Shown: piece by piece, positions 19,369-27,362 of the stretch | Layout of the letters: the number at the start of each line of letters is the position of its first letter | Position numbering within the stretch: position 1 is the first letter of the stretch | DNA from: Nocardia asteroides | GTDB taxonomy: Bacteria > Actinomycetota > Actinomycetes > Mycobacteriales > Mycobacteriaceae | Direction: 5' to 3' | Length of the DNA: 64,000 nucleotides | NCBI RefSeq assembly: GCF_021183625.1 | Contig: NZ_CP089214.1 | Coordinates: 4,216,001 to 4,280,000, forward strand | The notes under the pieces: model-generated | Database searches by the model: none | The model's input: only the letters and a program-made list of their open reading frames with translations | What the model was told of the DNA's origin: nothing | Translations under genes and position numbers: made by a program

Positions 19369-21011
19369 CCGGCGACCGGCCGCTGCTGCGGATCTCCGAC
19401 CTCGACGTCGATTTCGGCACGACGTCCGCGGTGCGCGGGGTGAATCTCGCGGTGTACCCCGGGCAGACGGTCGCGCTGGTCGGCGAGTCAGGCTCGGGCA
19501 AGTCGACCACCGCGCACGCCGTCATCGACCTGCTGCCCGGCACCGGCCGGGTGACCGGCGGCTCGATCGAGTTCGACGGTACCGAGCTCACCACCGCCTC
19601 GAAGCGCGCGATCGTCGGGCTCCGCGGCACCGGGATCGGGCTGGTGCCGCAGGACCCGATGACCAACCTGAATCCGGTGTGGAAGGTCGGCTTCCAGATT
19701 CGCGAAACGCTGACCGCGAACGGCATCGCCACGGGGAAGGCCGCCCGCGAGCGGGCTGTCGAGCTGCTCGCCGAGGCCGGGCTGCCCGACGCCGCGCGCC
19801 GGGCCGGGCAGTACCCGCACGAGTTCTCCGGTGGTATGCGGCAGCGCGCGCTGATCGCGATGGCGCTGGCCTGCCGCCCGAAACTGCTCATCGCCGACGA
19901 GCCGACCTCGGCGCTCGACGTCACGGTGCAGCGGCAGCTCCTCGACCACCTCGACCGGCTCACCGGGGAGCTCGGCACGGCGGTGCTGCTCATCACGCAC
20001 GACCTCGGGTTGGCCGCCGAGCGCGCCGAGCACGTCGCGGTGATGTACCGCGGCCGGGTGGTGGAATCCGGTCCGGCGCAGCGCATCCTGCGCGAGCCGC
20101 AGCACCCGTACACGCGCAGGCTGGTGGCCGCGGCGCCCGCACTGGTGAGCGGGCGCGGTGCGGTGCGGCGGGCACGCGCCGCGGTGCTGGCCAGGGCGGA
20201 ATCCGCGGAGCCGTCCGACCACGTGGTGGTGGCGGAGCACCTGGTCAAGACCTTTCCGCTGCGCGGCCGGGTGCCGTGGCGGTCGGCGCCGCTGCACGCG
20301 GTGAACGACGTCTCCTTCCGCGTGGTGCGCGGTACCACCACCGCGGTGGTCGGCGAGTCCGGCTCCGGCAAGTCCACGCTCGCGCGGCTGGTGCTCGGCC
20401 TGCTCGCGCCGACCTCGGGCAGCGTGACCTTCGCGGGCCGCCCGGTCACCGGGCTCGATCGCGCCGCCGAGCTGGACTTCCGGCGCCGGGTGCAGCCGGT
20501 GTTCCAGAACCCGTACGGCTCGCTCGACCCGCTCTTCACCATCGCGCGGGCGATCGAGGAGCCGCTGCGCACGCACCGGGTCGGCACGCCTGCCGAGCGC
20601 GCGGAGCGGGTCCGCGACCTGGTCGAGCGGGTGGCCCTTCCCGCCGACGTGCTGCGCCGCTACCCGCACGAGCTCTCCGGCGGGCAGCGCCAGCGGGTGG
20701 CCATCGCCCGCGCGCTCGCGCTCTCGCCGGAGCTGGTGGTCTGCGACGAGGCCGTCTCCGCGCTGGACGTGCTGGTCCAGGCGCAGATCCTGGAGCTGCT
20801 CGACGAACTGCAGGCCGAGCTCGGGCTCAGCTACCTGTTCATCTCGCACGACCTCGCCGTCGTCCGGCGGATCGCGGACCACGTGCTGGTCATGCGGGAC
20901 GGCCGGGTGGTGGAGGAGGCGAGCACCGCCGAGGTCTTCGAGAACCCCCGCGAGGAGTACACCCGCGCGCTGCTCGACGCCATCCCCGGCCGGGACCTGC
21001 GGGTGGGCTGA
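19365..21011 (+). CDS. dppD: Fused two-domain ABC transporter ATPase (DppD-DppF)
   Basis: Two complete ABC ATPase domains lie on one chain of 548 residues. Each has a Walker A GESGSGKST (near residues 40 and 333), a signature (FSGGMRQRALIAMAL and LSGGQRQRVAIARAL), a Walker B (LLIADEPTSALDV and LVVCDEAVSALDV) and an H-loop. In the second half the usual EPT is EAV. Enteric bacteria carry these as separate DppD and DppF; the fusion matches mycobacterial DppD (Rv3663c), also 548 residues. With DppB and DppC it forms the full importer for peptides, and in mycobacteria also heme. Confidence 0.94.
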   Translation: MTGDRPLLRISDLDVDFGTTSAVRGVNLAVYPGQTVALVGESGSGKSTTAHAVIDLLPGTGRVTGGSIEFDGTELTTASKRAIVGLRGTGIGLVPQDPMTNLNPVWKVGFQIRETLTANGIATGKAARERAVELLAEAGLPDAARRAGQYPHEFSGGMRQRALIAMALACRPKLLIADEPTSALDVTVQRQLLDHLDRLTGELGTAVLLITHDLGLAAERAEHVAVMYRGRVVESGPAQRILREPQHPYTRRLVAAAPALVSGRGAVRRARAAVLARAESAEPSDHVVVAEHLVKTFPLRGRVPWRSAPLHAVNDVSFRVVRGTTTAVVGESGSGKSTLARLVLGLLAPTSGSVTFAGRPVTGLDRAAELDFRRRVQPVFQNPYGSLDPLFTIARAIEEPLRTHRVGTPAERAERVRDLVERVALPADVLRRYPHELSGGQRQRVAIARALALSPELVVCDEAVSALDVLVQAQILELLDELQAELGLSYLFISHDLAVVRRIADHVLVMRDGRVVEEASTAEVFENPREEYTRALLDAIPGRDLRVG

Positions 21012-21035
21012 GCGTCGCCGGTAGCCTCGTATCCC

Positions 21036-21785
21036 GTGACCGACCCGCTGCAGCCCCTCGTCGACCTGCCCGGCGTCCGCGCGGCCGCCGACCGCGCCCG
21101 CGACGCGCTCGCCGCGGTGCACCGGCACAAGACCAACCGGCGCGGCTGGCCGACCACCGCCGCCGAGGCCGCGGTGCGCGCCGCCCGCTCGTCGGCCGCC
21201 ATCGACGGCGGCAGCACCGACCTGCCCAGCGTGGACGGCCGGGTCGACGACCCGATCCTGGCTGGCGCGCTGCGGGTCGGGCAGGCGCTGGACGGCGACG
21301 CGCTGCGCAATCTGACCGGCACCTGGCAGCGGGCGCCGCTGCAGGCGCTGGCCCGGCTGCACCTGCTCGCCGCAGCCGACCTTACCGAGGAGGCGGCGCT
21401 CGGCCGCCCGCGCGCCGATGCCGGGGTCGCCGAACGGCTCGACCTGCTCGCCCAGATCGCGCTGACCTCCACCGCCCCCGCGCCGGTGCTCGCCGCGGTG
21501 GTGCACGGCGAGCTGCTCGGGCTGCGCCCCTTCGGCACCGCCGACGGGCTGGTCGCCAGGGCCGCGGCCCGGCTGGTCACGGTGTCCAGCGGCCTCGACC
21601 CGCACGCGCTCGGCGTGCCCGAGGTGTTCTGGCTGCGCCGCGGGCAGGCCTACCGGGACGCCGCCGCCGGCTTCGGCTCGGGCGAGCCGGAGGCCGTCGG
21701 CGGCTGGGTCATCTTCTGCTGCGGCGGACTGGAAGACGGCGCACGCGAGGCCACCTCGATCGCGGACGCGGCTGCCGGACAGTAG
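21036..21785 (+). CDS. Fic-like fold protein (Rv3662c type), function unknown
   Basis: A 249-residue helical protein. The segment LLGLRPFGTADGLVARAAARL resembles the Fic core motif HPFxxGNGRxxR, but the catalytic His is Arg and the GNGR anion hole is TADGLVAR. AMP transfer is therefore unlikely as normally understood. The conserved N-terminal RRGWPTTAAEAAVRAARSSAAI pattern is typical of its actinobacterial relatives. The GTG lies 24 bases after dppD and the gene ends the dpp transcript. Confidence 0.75.
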   Translation: MTDPLQPLVDLPGVRAAADRARDALAAVHRHKTNRRGWPTTAAEAAVRAARSSAAIDGGSTDLPSVDGRVDDPILAGALRVGQALDGDALRNLTGTWQRAPLQALARLHLLAAADLTEEAALGRPRADAGVAERLDLLAQIALTSTAPAPVLAAVVHGELLGLRPFGTADGLVARAAARLVTVSSGLDPHALGVPEVFWLRRGQAYRDAAAGFGSGEPEAVGGWVIFCCGGLEDGAREATSIADAAAGQ

Positions 21786-21797
21786 CCGGACACCAAA

Positions 21798-21831
21798 GCG
21801 GGCGGTGTGTCGGCATCGACTCACCGCCCGC
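21798..21831. terminator. Terminator of the dpp operon
   Basis: GCGGGCGGTG (21798-21807) pairs with CACCGCCCGC (21822-21831), a perfect 10-bp stem with a 14-base loop, 13 bases after the stop codon. Confidence 0.65.
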
Positions 21832-22157
21832 GAGCACGGATCACCGGGCTACCAAGCGTGCTCGGTGGGTTGTGTTCTCCGGCCTCGGCGGATGGACCGG
21901 ACTCCGGCGGTTCATCCCCGCAACCTGTGCGAGGCCATCGCCGCCACCAATCCGGAACCCGCAGGCCCACAACGCTTCTGCCCTTTCGCGGCGCGCTCCG
22001 CGTGGGTACCTGGCGTCCGTGCTGGGGAAGGTGGGTCGGGAGACTGAGCCTTCTCTTCCGGCTCCGCCCTTGCCTTCCGTCTTCCCGTGGCACCCATTCT
22101 TACATTGTGACCGCCCTCACATCAAGGGCTTCCACCGGCGGATTTGCCAGGCTGTTT
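21832..22157. other. Intergenic region without a supported gene
   Basis: This 326-base stretch separates the convergent dpp operon and HAD gene. Short open frames cross it on both strands but none has a start site or recognisable protein. I see no repeat or RNA gene in it. Confidence 0.5.
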
Positions 22158-22985
22158 CTACCGCTTGCGCAGCAACCGGTAGCTGAGCGCGCCTGCCACC
22201 AGCGCGCCGAGTCCGACCACCGCGGTGGCCGCCACCGTCGAGGACGAGCTCGGGAAGCGCGACCACAGCGACACCGGGTTCGAGAAGGTCAGCACCGGCC
22301 AGCCGCGCGCCGTCGCCTCCCGGCGCAGCGAGCGGTCCGGGTTCACCGCCGTCGGGTGCCCGACCGCGCTCAACATCGGCAGGTCGGTCACCGAATCCGA
22401 GTAGGCGTAGCAGCGCGCCAGCTCGTAACCCTTGTCGGCGGCCAGCTTTTCGATCGCGGCAACCTTGCCGGGGCCGTAGCAGTAGAAGTCCAGCTCGCCG
22501 GTGTAGTGGCCGTCCGCGACCACCATCCTGGTCGCCGCCACGTGGTCGGCGCCGAGCGCCGCCGCGATCGGCGCCACGATCTCCTCACCGGAGGCCGAGA
22601 CGATCACCACGTCGTGCCCGCGGATGCGGTGATCGGCGATCAGATCCATCGCCTCGGCGTAGATCAGCGGCTCGACCAGCTCGTGCAGCGTCTCCGCCAC
22701 AATGGATTTCACCTGCTCCACGTCCCAGCCCGCGCACATGCTGGTGAGGTGCGCGCGCATGCGCTCCATCTGGTCGTGGTCCGCGCCGGAGAGCTGGAAG
22801 AGGAAGTGCGCGTAGCTGCTCTCCAGCACCGAGCGCCGGTTCAGCAGCCCCTGGGCGTAGAACGGCTTGCTGAACACGAACGTGCTGGACTTGGCGATCA
22901 CCGTCTTGTCCAGATCGAAGAACGCGGCCACGTGCCCGGCCCGAACCGGGGGCTCGTTCCGCGGGGCGGTGTCGTCGGCCGTCAT
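22158..22985 (-). CDS. HAD-IB family phosphatase (SerB-like) with C-terminal membrane helix
   Basis: A 275-residue HAD-superfamily hydrolase. Motif I is FFDLDKTVI, with nucleophile Asp24 and acid Asp26; motif II is VSASGEEIV; the Lys is in GPGKVAAI; motif III is YAYSDSVTDLPML. It belongs to the subfamily IB hydrolases related to phosphoserine phosphatase, but also to membrane-linked phosphatases. The last 35 residues form one membrane helix (TVAATAVVGLGALVAGALSY) with a basic tail, so it is probably bound to the inner face of the membrane. Position matches Rv3661, beside the ssd/tad operon. The natural substrate is unknown. Confidence 0.88.
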   Translation of the reverse strand: MTADDTAPRNEPPVRAGHVAAFFDLDKTVIAKSSTFVFSKPFYAQGLLNRRSVLESSYAHFLFQLSGADHDQMERMRAHLTSMCAGWDVEQVKSIVAETLHELVEPLIYAEAMDLIADHRIRGHDVVIVSASGEEIVAPIAAALGADHVAATRMVVADGHYTGELDFYCYGPGKVAAIEKLAADKGYELARCYAYSDSVTDLPMLSAVGHPTAVNPDRSLRREATARGWPVLTFSNPVSLWSRFPSSSSTVAATAVVGLGALVAGALSYRLLRKR

Positions 22986-23136
22986 CGGTCCAGAATAGGC
23001 ATGCCGGGCGCGAGTGTGCCGGTGTGCGCGCGGTGGGTGTCACTGCGGGTTTGCCAGGCCGCCGAACGGCCGCGCGCGAGCGGCTCCCGCCCCGCTCAGG
23101 GGGCGACACGGCGGCGGAGAATGTGGCATGTCGGAC

Positions 23137-23167
23137 TTGCGTCCGGTGCCGATCGTGGGTGTAGTAT
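23137..23167 (+). promoter_or_regulatory. Candidate promoter of the 6C small RNA
   Basis: TTGCGT (23137-23142) and TAGTAT (23162-23167) are spaced by 19 bases, slightly long. The -10 fits TAnnnT. Transcription would begin near 23175, just before the first small hairpin of the RNA. Confidence 0.5.
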
Positions 23168-23174
23168 GGCCAGT

Positions 23175-23272
23175 ACCTGGGATTCGTTCCAGGCGTGTTC
23201 AGCCCGACCCCCCGGGGCTGAACCCCGACGGCCCCAGCCTCCTCCCCCCCCGGCTGGGGCCGTCCTCTATTT
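23175..23272 (+). ncRNA. 6C family small RNA (B11 homologue)
   Basis: Three hairpins lie in a row. The first is CCTGG/CCAGG at 23176-23193. The second has a 9-bp stem GTTCAGCCC/GGGCTGAAC (23197-23223) whose loop holds exactly six C. The third has a 13-bp stem GACGGCCCCAGCC/GGCTGGGGCCGTC (23227-23264) whose loop holds eight C, and is followed by a pyrimidine run that suits termination. C-rich loops on two conserved stems define the actinobacterial 6C RNA. In M. tuberculosis the same RNA (B11, ncRv13660c) lies between Rv3660c and Rv3661, which are the ssd and HAD genes flanking it here. It acts by pairing its C-loops with G-rich mRNA sites. Confidence 0.88.
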
Positions 23273-23324
23273 CCAGCCGGGTGACCCGGTTTCGCCGAGT
23301 CTCCGCGCCGCGGCCGTCGGCGAG

Positions 23325-23351
23325 TTATCCACAGGCTCGGAGTTATCCACA
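23325..23351 (+). promoter_or_regulatory. Two DnaA-box-like sites upstream of ssd
   Basis: TTATCCACA occurs at 23325-23333 and again at 23343-23351, in the same orientation and 18 bases apart. Both match the classical DnaA box exactly. They lie 53-79 bases ahead of the ssd start codon. Confidence 0.5.
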
Positions 23352-23403
23352 TTCGGTTGCCGGTGGCTGTCGCGGCCTCCCCGGTTCCACCACGCTGAAC
23401 TGC

Positions 23404-24498
23404 ATGGATACCGAGAACGGTGGCGGCGCCCCCGCCCTTGCGCTGGTGGCCGAGAGCGCCCTGCGCGCCGAGGTGCGCCGGGTCGCGGCAGCCGCCCAGC
23501 GGCCGCTCACCGAGCTGACGCCGCCGGTCGGCAGACATGCCTGGAGCGCGGCCCCGCTGGTCGTGCTCGACACCGCCGCGGCCACCGGCTGCGCGGAGGC
23601 CGGGCACCCGCGACGGGTCGGCGTCGTCCTGGTCACCGCGGGGGAACCGGAGCTGCCGGATTGGCGGGCCGCCGCGGCCGTCGGGGCCGAGCGGGTGGTC
23701 GCGCTGCCCGGTGCGGCCGTCGAGCTGGTGCAGAAGTTTGCTGAACACGCGGAGCCGCGCGCGGGCGACGGCGTCGTCGTCGCGCTCGCCGGCGCGGTCG
23801 GCGGGGCCGGCGCCTCCACCCTCGCCGCCGCCACCGCCCTGCGCGCCGCCGCGCGGCAGTTCCGCGGGCACACCGTGCTGGTCGACGGCGCACCGCTCGG
23901 CGGCGGCCTCGACCTGCTGCTCGGTATCGAAACCGCGGCCGGGCCGCGCTGGGCCGACCTCGCCATCGAAGACGGGCGGGTCGCCGCGAGCGCGCTGCAC
24001 AGCGCCCTGCCCAGCGCCGCGCCCGGCCTCGCCGTGCTCTCCTGCGCCCGGCCCGCTGCCGGGAAGTTGCCCGCCCCGATCGGCGCCGCCGCGAGCCACG
24101 CCGTCGTCGAAGCAGGCCGCGCCGCAGGAGATCTCGTGATCTGTGACATATCAGGCGAGCGGGGGCCGCATGCCGAGCAGATGCTGGACGCCGCCGATCT
24201 CGTCGTCCTCGTGGTTCCCGCGCGGTTGCGGGCGCTCGCGGCGGCGGGCGCCGTCGCCACCACCATCCGCCGCCGGAACCCGAACCAGGGATTGGTGATC
24301 CGCGGCCCCGCACCCGGCAACCTGCGCGGCGCCGAGATCGCCGGTGCCCTCGACCTCCCGCTGCTCGCCGCCATCCGCGCCGAACCGGGGCTCGCCGGGC
24401 GGCTGGAGCGCGGCGGCCTCGGCCTCGGCCGCCGCACCCCGCTCACCGGGGCCGCCGACGCCATCCTCGCCGTACTCGGTGAGCGGAGCGGCCGGTGA
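23404..24498 (+). CDS. ssd: Septum site determining protein Ssd / CpaE-like ParA-family protein
   Basis: A 364-residue protein of the MinD/ParA/CpaE group. The N-terminal 120 residues form a receiver-like domain without clear phosphorylation residues. The ATPase half has a degenerate P-loop, GAVGGAGASTLAAAT, in which the signature and catalytic Lys are both missing, as in CpaE/Ssd proteins. LVICDISGERGPHAEQMLDAAD is the Walker B region. In M. tuberculosis Ssd (Rv3660c) overproduction affects septation; at the head of a tad operon the protein more likely positions the pilus machine. The stop overlaps the next GTG. Confidence 0.88.
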   Translation: MDTENGGGAPALALVAESALRAEVRRVAAAAQRPLTELTPPVGRHAWSAAPLVVLDTAAATGCAEAGHPRRVGVVLVTAGEPELPDWRAAAAVGAERVVALPGAAVELVQKFAEHAEPRAGDGVVVALAGAVGGAGASTLAAATALRAAARQFRGHTVLVDGAPLGGGLDLLLGIETAAGPRWADLAIEDGRVAASALHSALPSAAPGLAVLSCARPAAGKLPAPIGAAASHAVVEAGRAAGDLVICDISGERGPHAEQMLDAADLVVLVVPARLRALAAAGAVATTIRRRNPNQGLVIRGPAPGNLRGAEIAGALDLPLLAAIRAEPGLAGRLERGGLGLGRRTPLTGAADAILAVLGERSGR

Positions 24499-25694
24499 GC
24501 GCCCTCGTCACCGCCGCGCTGCTCGACCGGGTCAGGGAGCGGCTCGCCACCGGCACCGGCCCGCCGGAGCCGGAGCAGCTCGCCGCCGCCATCAGAGCCG
24601 AGGCGGGCGGTGTCCTCGGCGACACCGACCTGCTGCGCGCCTTGCGGCTGCTGCAGACCGAGATGACCGGCGCGGGCGCGCTCGAGCCGCTGCTGCACGA
24701 CCCGGCCGTGGCCGACGTGCTGGTCACCGGCCCCGGCGCGGTCTGGATCGACCGCGGCGGTGGGCTGGAGCGCACCAGCGTCACCTTCCCCGACGAGGCC
24801 GCGGTGCGCCGCCTGGCGCAGCGGCTCGCGCTCGCCGCCGGTCGGCGCCTCGACGATGCGCAGCCGTGGGTCGACGGCAAGCTCCCCGGCCACGCGGCCG
24901 GAATCGGCGCCGCCTTCGGGGTCCGGCTGCACGCGGTGCTCGCCCCGGTCGCGCACGGCGGCACCTGCCTGTCACTGCGCGTGCTGCGCCCGGCCACCCA
25001 GGGGCTCGACGCGCTCACCCGCGCGGGCGCCGTCGCCCCGGAGGCACGGGAACTGCTCACCGCGATCATCGGGGCGCGGCTGGCCTTCCTGGTCGTCGGC
25101 GGCACCGGCGCGGGGAAGACGACGCTGCTCTCCGGGCTGCTCGCCACGGTGTCGCGGAGCGAACGGATCATCTGCGTCGAGGACGCGGCCGAGCTCGCGC
25201 CGCCGCACCCGCACGTGGTCCGCCTCGTCGCCCGCCCCGCCAATGTAGAGGGTGCGGGAGCCGTGACGGTGCGCGACCTCGTGCGCCAGGCGCTGCGCAT
25301 GCGCCCCGATCGGATCGTCGTCGGCGAGGTGCGCGGCGCCGAGGTCGTCGACCTGCTGACCGCGCTGAACACCGGGCACGACGGGGGAGCGGGCACCGTG
25401 CACGCCAACTCACCGCGCGAGGTCCCCGCCCGCCTCGAGGCGCTCGCCGCACTCGGCGGCATGGGCCGCGCCGCCCTGCACAGCCAGCTCGCCGCCGCGG
25501 TCCAGGTGGTGCTGCACGTGCACCGGCGCGCCGACGGATCGCGGGGGTTGCGCGAGATCGGGGTGCTGCGCAGGAGCGGCGATGCCGAGGTCCGCATCGA
25601 GGCGGCGTGGAGCGCCGAGGACGGGCCGACGCCCGGCGCCCCCGCCCTGAGCGCGCTGCTGGCCGAGCGCGGGGTCACCGGGTGGTGGACGTGA
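24495..25694 (+). CDS. tadA: TadA/CpaF secretion ATPase of the Tad pilus
   Basis: This 399-residue hexameric ATPase drives pilin assembly. Walker A is VVGGTGAGKTTLLSGLL near residue 198. The Walker B region is RPDRIVVGEVRGAEVVDLL, and the His box is TGHDGGAGTVHANSPREVP. The N-terminal domain shows the CpaF pattern DPAVADVLVTGPGAVWIDR and the Arg-rich linker. The GTG overlaps the ssd stop, and its own stop overlaps the tadB GTG, so the three are coupled. It matches Rv3659c. Confidence 0.93.
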   Translation: MSALVTAALLDRVRERLATGTGPPEPEQLAAAIRAEAGGVLGDTDLLRALRLLQTEMTGAGALEPLLHDPAVADVLVTGPGAVWIDRGGGLERTSVTFPDEAAVRRLAQRLALAAGRRLDDAQPWVDGKLPGHAAGIGAAFGVRLHAVLAPVAHGGTCLSLRVLRPATQGLDALTRAGAVAPEARELLTAIIGARLAFLVVGGTGAGKTTLLSGLLATVSRSERIICVEDAAELAPPHPHVVRLVARPANVEGAGAVTVRDLVRQALRMRPDRIVVGEVRGAEVVDLLTALNTGHDGGAGTVHANSPREVPARLEALAALGGMGRAALHSQLAAAVQVVLHVHRRADGSRGLREIGVLRRSGDAEVRIEAAWSAEDGPTPGAPALSALLAERGVTGWWT

Positions 25695-26611
25695 GCGCCG
25701 CATTCGCCTGCCTCGCAGTCGCTCTGCTGCTGGTGCCACCTCCCGCCGCACGTCGGCGGCTGTCCTCGCTCGGTATCGGCGGCTCGATGGCAGGCAGTGG
25801 TGGAGTGGTCGGCATCAGCGGCTCGCCGACAGGCAGTGGTGGAGTGGTCGGCATCAGCGGCTCGCCGACAGGCGTCGATGGTCGGGGGCGAGTCATCGGT
25901 GGTCGGCACCAGGGGCGGCTTCGCATCATCCTCGCCGACCACCGCGCCGAGGCCGTCTGCTTCCTTGCCACCGCGGCAGCCGCCCTGCTCGGCGTCGGCG
26001 CATCCATCGCCACCGGCGTTCTGGCGTGCACCGTCCTGCTCCGGATCCGCCGCTCCCGCATCGACCGCACCCGGGAAACCGGCTCCGCCGACCTGCTCGA
26101 CGCACTCGAACTGGTCGTCGCCGAACTGCGAGTCGGCGCGCACCCCGGCGCCGCCGCCGAGTCCGCAGCCACCGACGCCTGCGGCGAAGCCGCCGCCGCC
26201 TTCGCCGTGGCCGCGGGCCGCAGCAAGCTCGGCGGCTCCGCCGCCGACGGCCTGGAACGCCCCACCTCCCCGATCGCCCCCGAACTCGCCCGCATCGCCA
26301 CCGCGTGGCGCATCGCCGAGGAACACGGCCTCGCCCTCGCCGAACTCATCACCGCCGCCCGCACCGACCTGCACGCCCGCCAGCGCTTCCGCAGTCGCAC
26401 CACAGCGGCCCTGGCGGGCGCCCGTGCCACCGCCACCGTCCTCGCCGCCCTCCCGATTCTCGGCATCGCCCTCGGCCACCTCATGGGCGCCGCACCCCTC
26501 GACGTCCTCCTCGGCCCCGGCGCCGGAACGATCCTCCTACCCCTCGGCGCCACCTTCGCCTGCGCAGGTCTCCTCTGGACCGACGCCATCACCCGATCGG
26601 TACTCCCATGA
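25691..26611 (+). CDS. tadB: TadB-like inner-membrane platform protein
   Basis: About 306 residues with an N-terminal membrane helix, two further central helices (AVCFLATAAAALLGVGASIA onward), and C-terminal helices around the T2SSF domain (DLLDALELVVAELRVGAHPG is the domain signature). It forms the platform with TadC. A Gly/Ser-rich insertion after the first helix contains an exact 13-residue tandem repeat, not a usual TadB feature. The GTG at 25691 overlaps the tadA stop (GTGA); GTG codons at 25682 and 25685 are alternatives. The stop overlaps the ATG of a 32-codon frame. Confidence 0.85.
   Translation: MSAAFACLAVALLLVPPPAARRRLSSLGIGGSMAGSGGVVGISGSPTGSGGVVGISGSPTGVDGRGRVIGGRHQGRLRIILADHRAEAVCFLATAAAALLGVGASIATGVLACTVLLRIRRSRIDRTRETGSADLLDALELVVAELRVGAHPGAAAESAATDACGEAAAAFAVAAGRSKLGGSAADGLERPTSPIAPELARIATAWRIAEEHGLALAELITAARTDLHARQRFRSRTTAALAGARATATVLAALPILGIALGHLMGAAPLDVLLGPGAGTILLPLGATFACAGLLWTDAITRSVLP
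25793..25870 (+). repeat. Exact 39-bp tandem duplication inside tadB
   Basis: Two identical 39-bp units (25793-25831 and 25832-25870) each encode GSGGVVGISGSPT. The frame is kept, so the protein gains or loses 13 residues per unit. Identity at every position suggests a recent slippage event. Confidence 0.9.
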
Positions 26612-26706
26612 CTGCCCTCCGCACCCCGGCCAGTTCTCGGACCGGCGCTACCGCCCCGCCTGGTGCTCCTTCGACCGGCACCGAACTCCGAGGAGTGGCG
26701 TGGTGA
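26608..26706 (+). CDS. Possible 32-residue coupling ORF between tadB and tadC
   Basis: The ATG at 26608 overlaps the tadB stop (ATGA) and the TGA at 26704 overlaps the tadC GTG at 26703 (GTGA), so it joins the two genes without a gap. The peptide is rich in Ser, Thr, Ala and Pro and has no recognisable motif. It may exist only to carry ribosomes from tadB to tadC, because tadC also has its own AGGAG site within it. No family is recognised. Confidence 0.45.
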   Translation: MTALRTPASSRTGATAPPGAPSTGTELRGVAW

Positions 26707-27305
26707 CCAGCGCACTGATCCCCGCTCCCATGCTGCTGCTCGCACTCGCCCTGCTGGCCACGCCATCGCGGCCGCCGGGTGTGCGCCGACTGCGCACACC
26801 CGGCCCCGACGCGGAGCCCGAAGCCGAGAGCACCGCCGACCCGCTGGCGGGCGCCTCCGTCTTCGACCTCCTTGCCGCCTGCCTGCGCGCCGGGCTCCCG
26901 ATGACGAACGCGGCCCGAGCCGTGGCCCCGACGGCACCACCCGTCGTGGCCGGGGCCCTGCGCCGCGCCGCGGAACTACTCGCACTCGGCGCGGAGGCGA
27001 GCACCGCGTGGCAGCGCGCCGCCGCCGAGTGCGCGAACCGCCCCGGTGCCGAGGAGATCGACGCCCTCGCCCGGCTGGCCCGCCGCTCGGCCCGCTCCGG
27101 CGCGGCACTCGCCACCGCCGTCACCGAACTCGCCGACCACCGCAGGGCAGCGGTCGAGGACGCGGCCGCCGCGCGCGCCGAACGCGCGGGTGTGCTGATC
27201 GCGGGCCCGCTCGGCCTCTGCTTCCTCCCCGCCTTCCTCTGCCTCGGCATCGTGCCGGTGGTGATCGGGCTGGCGGGCCGGGTCCTCGGAAACGGGCTGC
27301 TGTGA
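26703..27305 (+). CDS. tadC: TadC-like inner-membrane platform protein
   Basis: About 200 residues, shorter than TadB, with an N-terminal helix (PAPMLLLALALLATP), a central T2SSF-like segment (SVFDLLAACLRAGLPMTNAA), and two C-terminal membrane helices ending GLAGRVLGNGLL. AGGAG lies seven bases before the GTG at 26703; a GTG at 26700 is possible too. It pairs with TadB to anchor the ATPase. It matches Rv3657c. Confidence 0.82.
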   Translation: MTSALIPAPMLLLALALLATPSRPPGVRRLRTPGPDAEPEAESTADPLAGASVFDLLAACLRAGLPMTNAARAVAPTAPPVVAGALRRAAELLALGAEASTAWQRAAAECANRPGAEEIDALARLARRSARSGAALATAVTELADHRRAAVEDAAAARAERAGVLIAGPLGLCFLPAFLCLGIVPVVIGLAGRVLGNGLL

Positions 27306-27320
27306 GGCGGCACAGGAACG

Positions 27321-27343
27321 GGCGGGCGCGCGGGGCGCCCGCC
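27321..27343 (+). other. Intercistronic hairpin ahead of the pilin gene
   Basis: GGCGGGCGC (27321-27329) pairs with GCGCCCGCC (27335-27343) around five bases. It is 19 bases before the pilin ATG and directly before the strong site AGGAAGGGGAG. A stem here could protect a processed pilin mRNA from 5' decay or end part of the upstream transcripts. Confidence 0.5.
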
Positions 27344-27362
27344 GGACAGGAAGGGGAGAGGG

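Noticed and set aside
21805..22047. An 80-codon frame after the dpp operon
   Set aside because: It begins inside the terminator stem and resembles no protein. Treated as non-coding.
23325..23351. A replication origin at the two DnaA-box sequences
   Set aside because: Only two sites, no AT-rich unwinding region and no dnaA/dnaN nearby. Kept as possible regulatory sites only.
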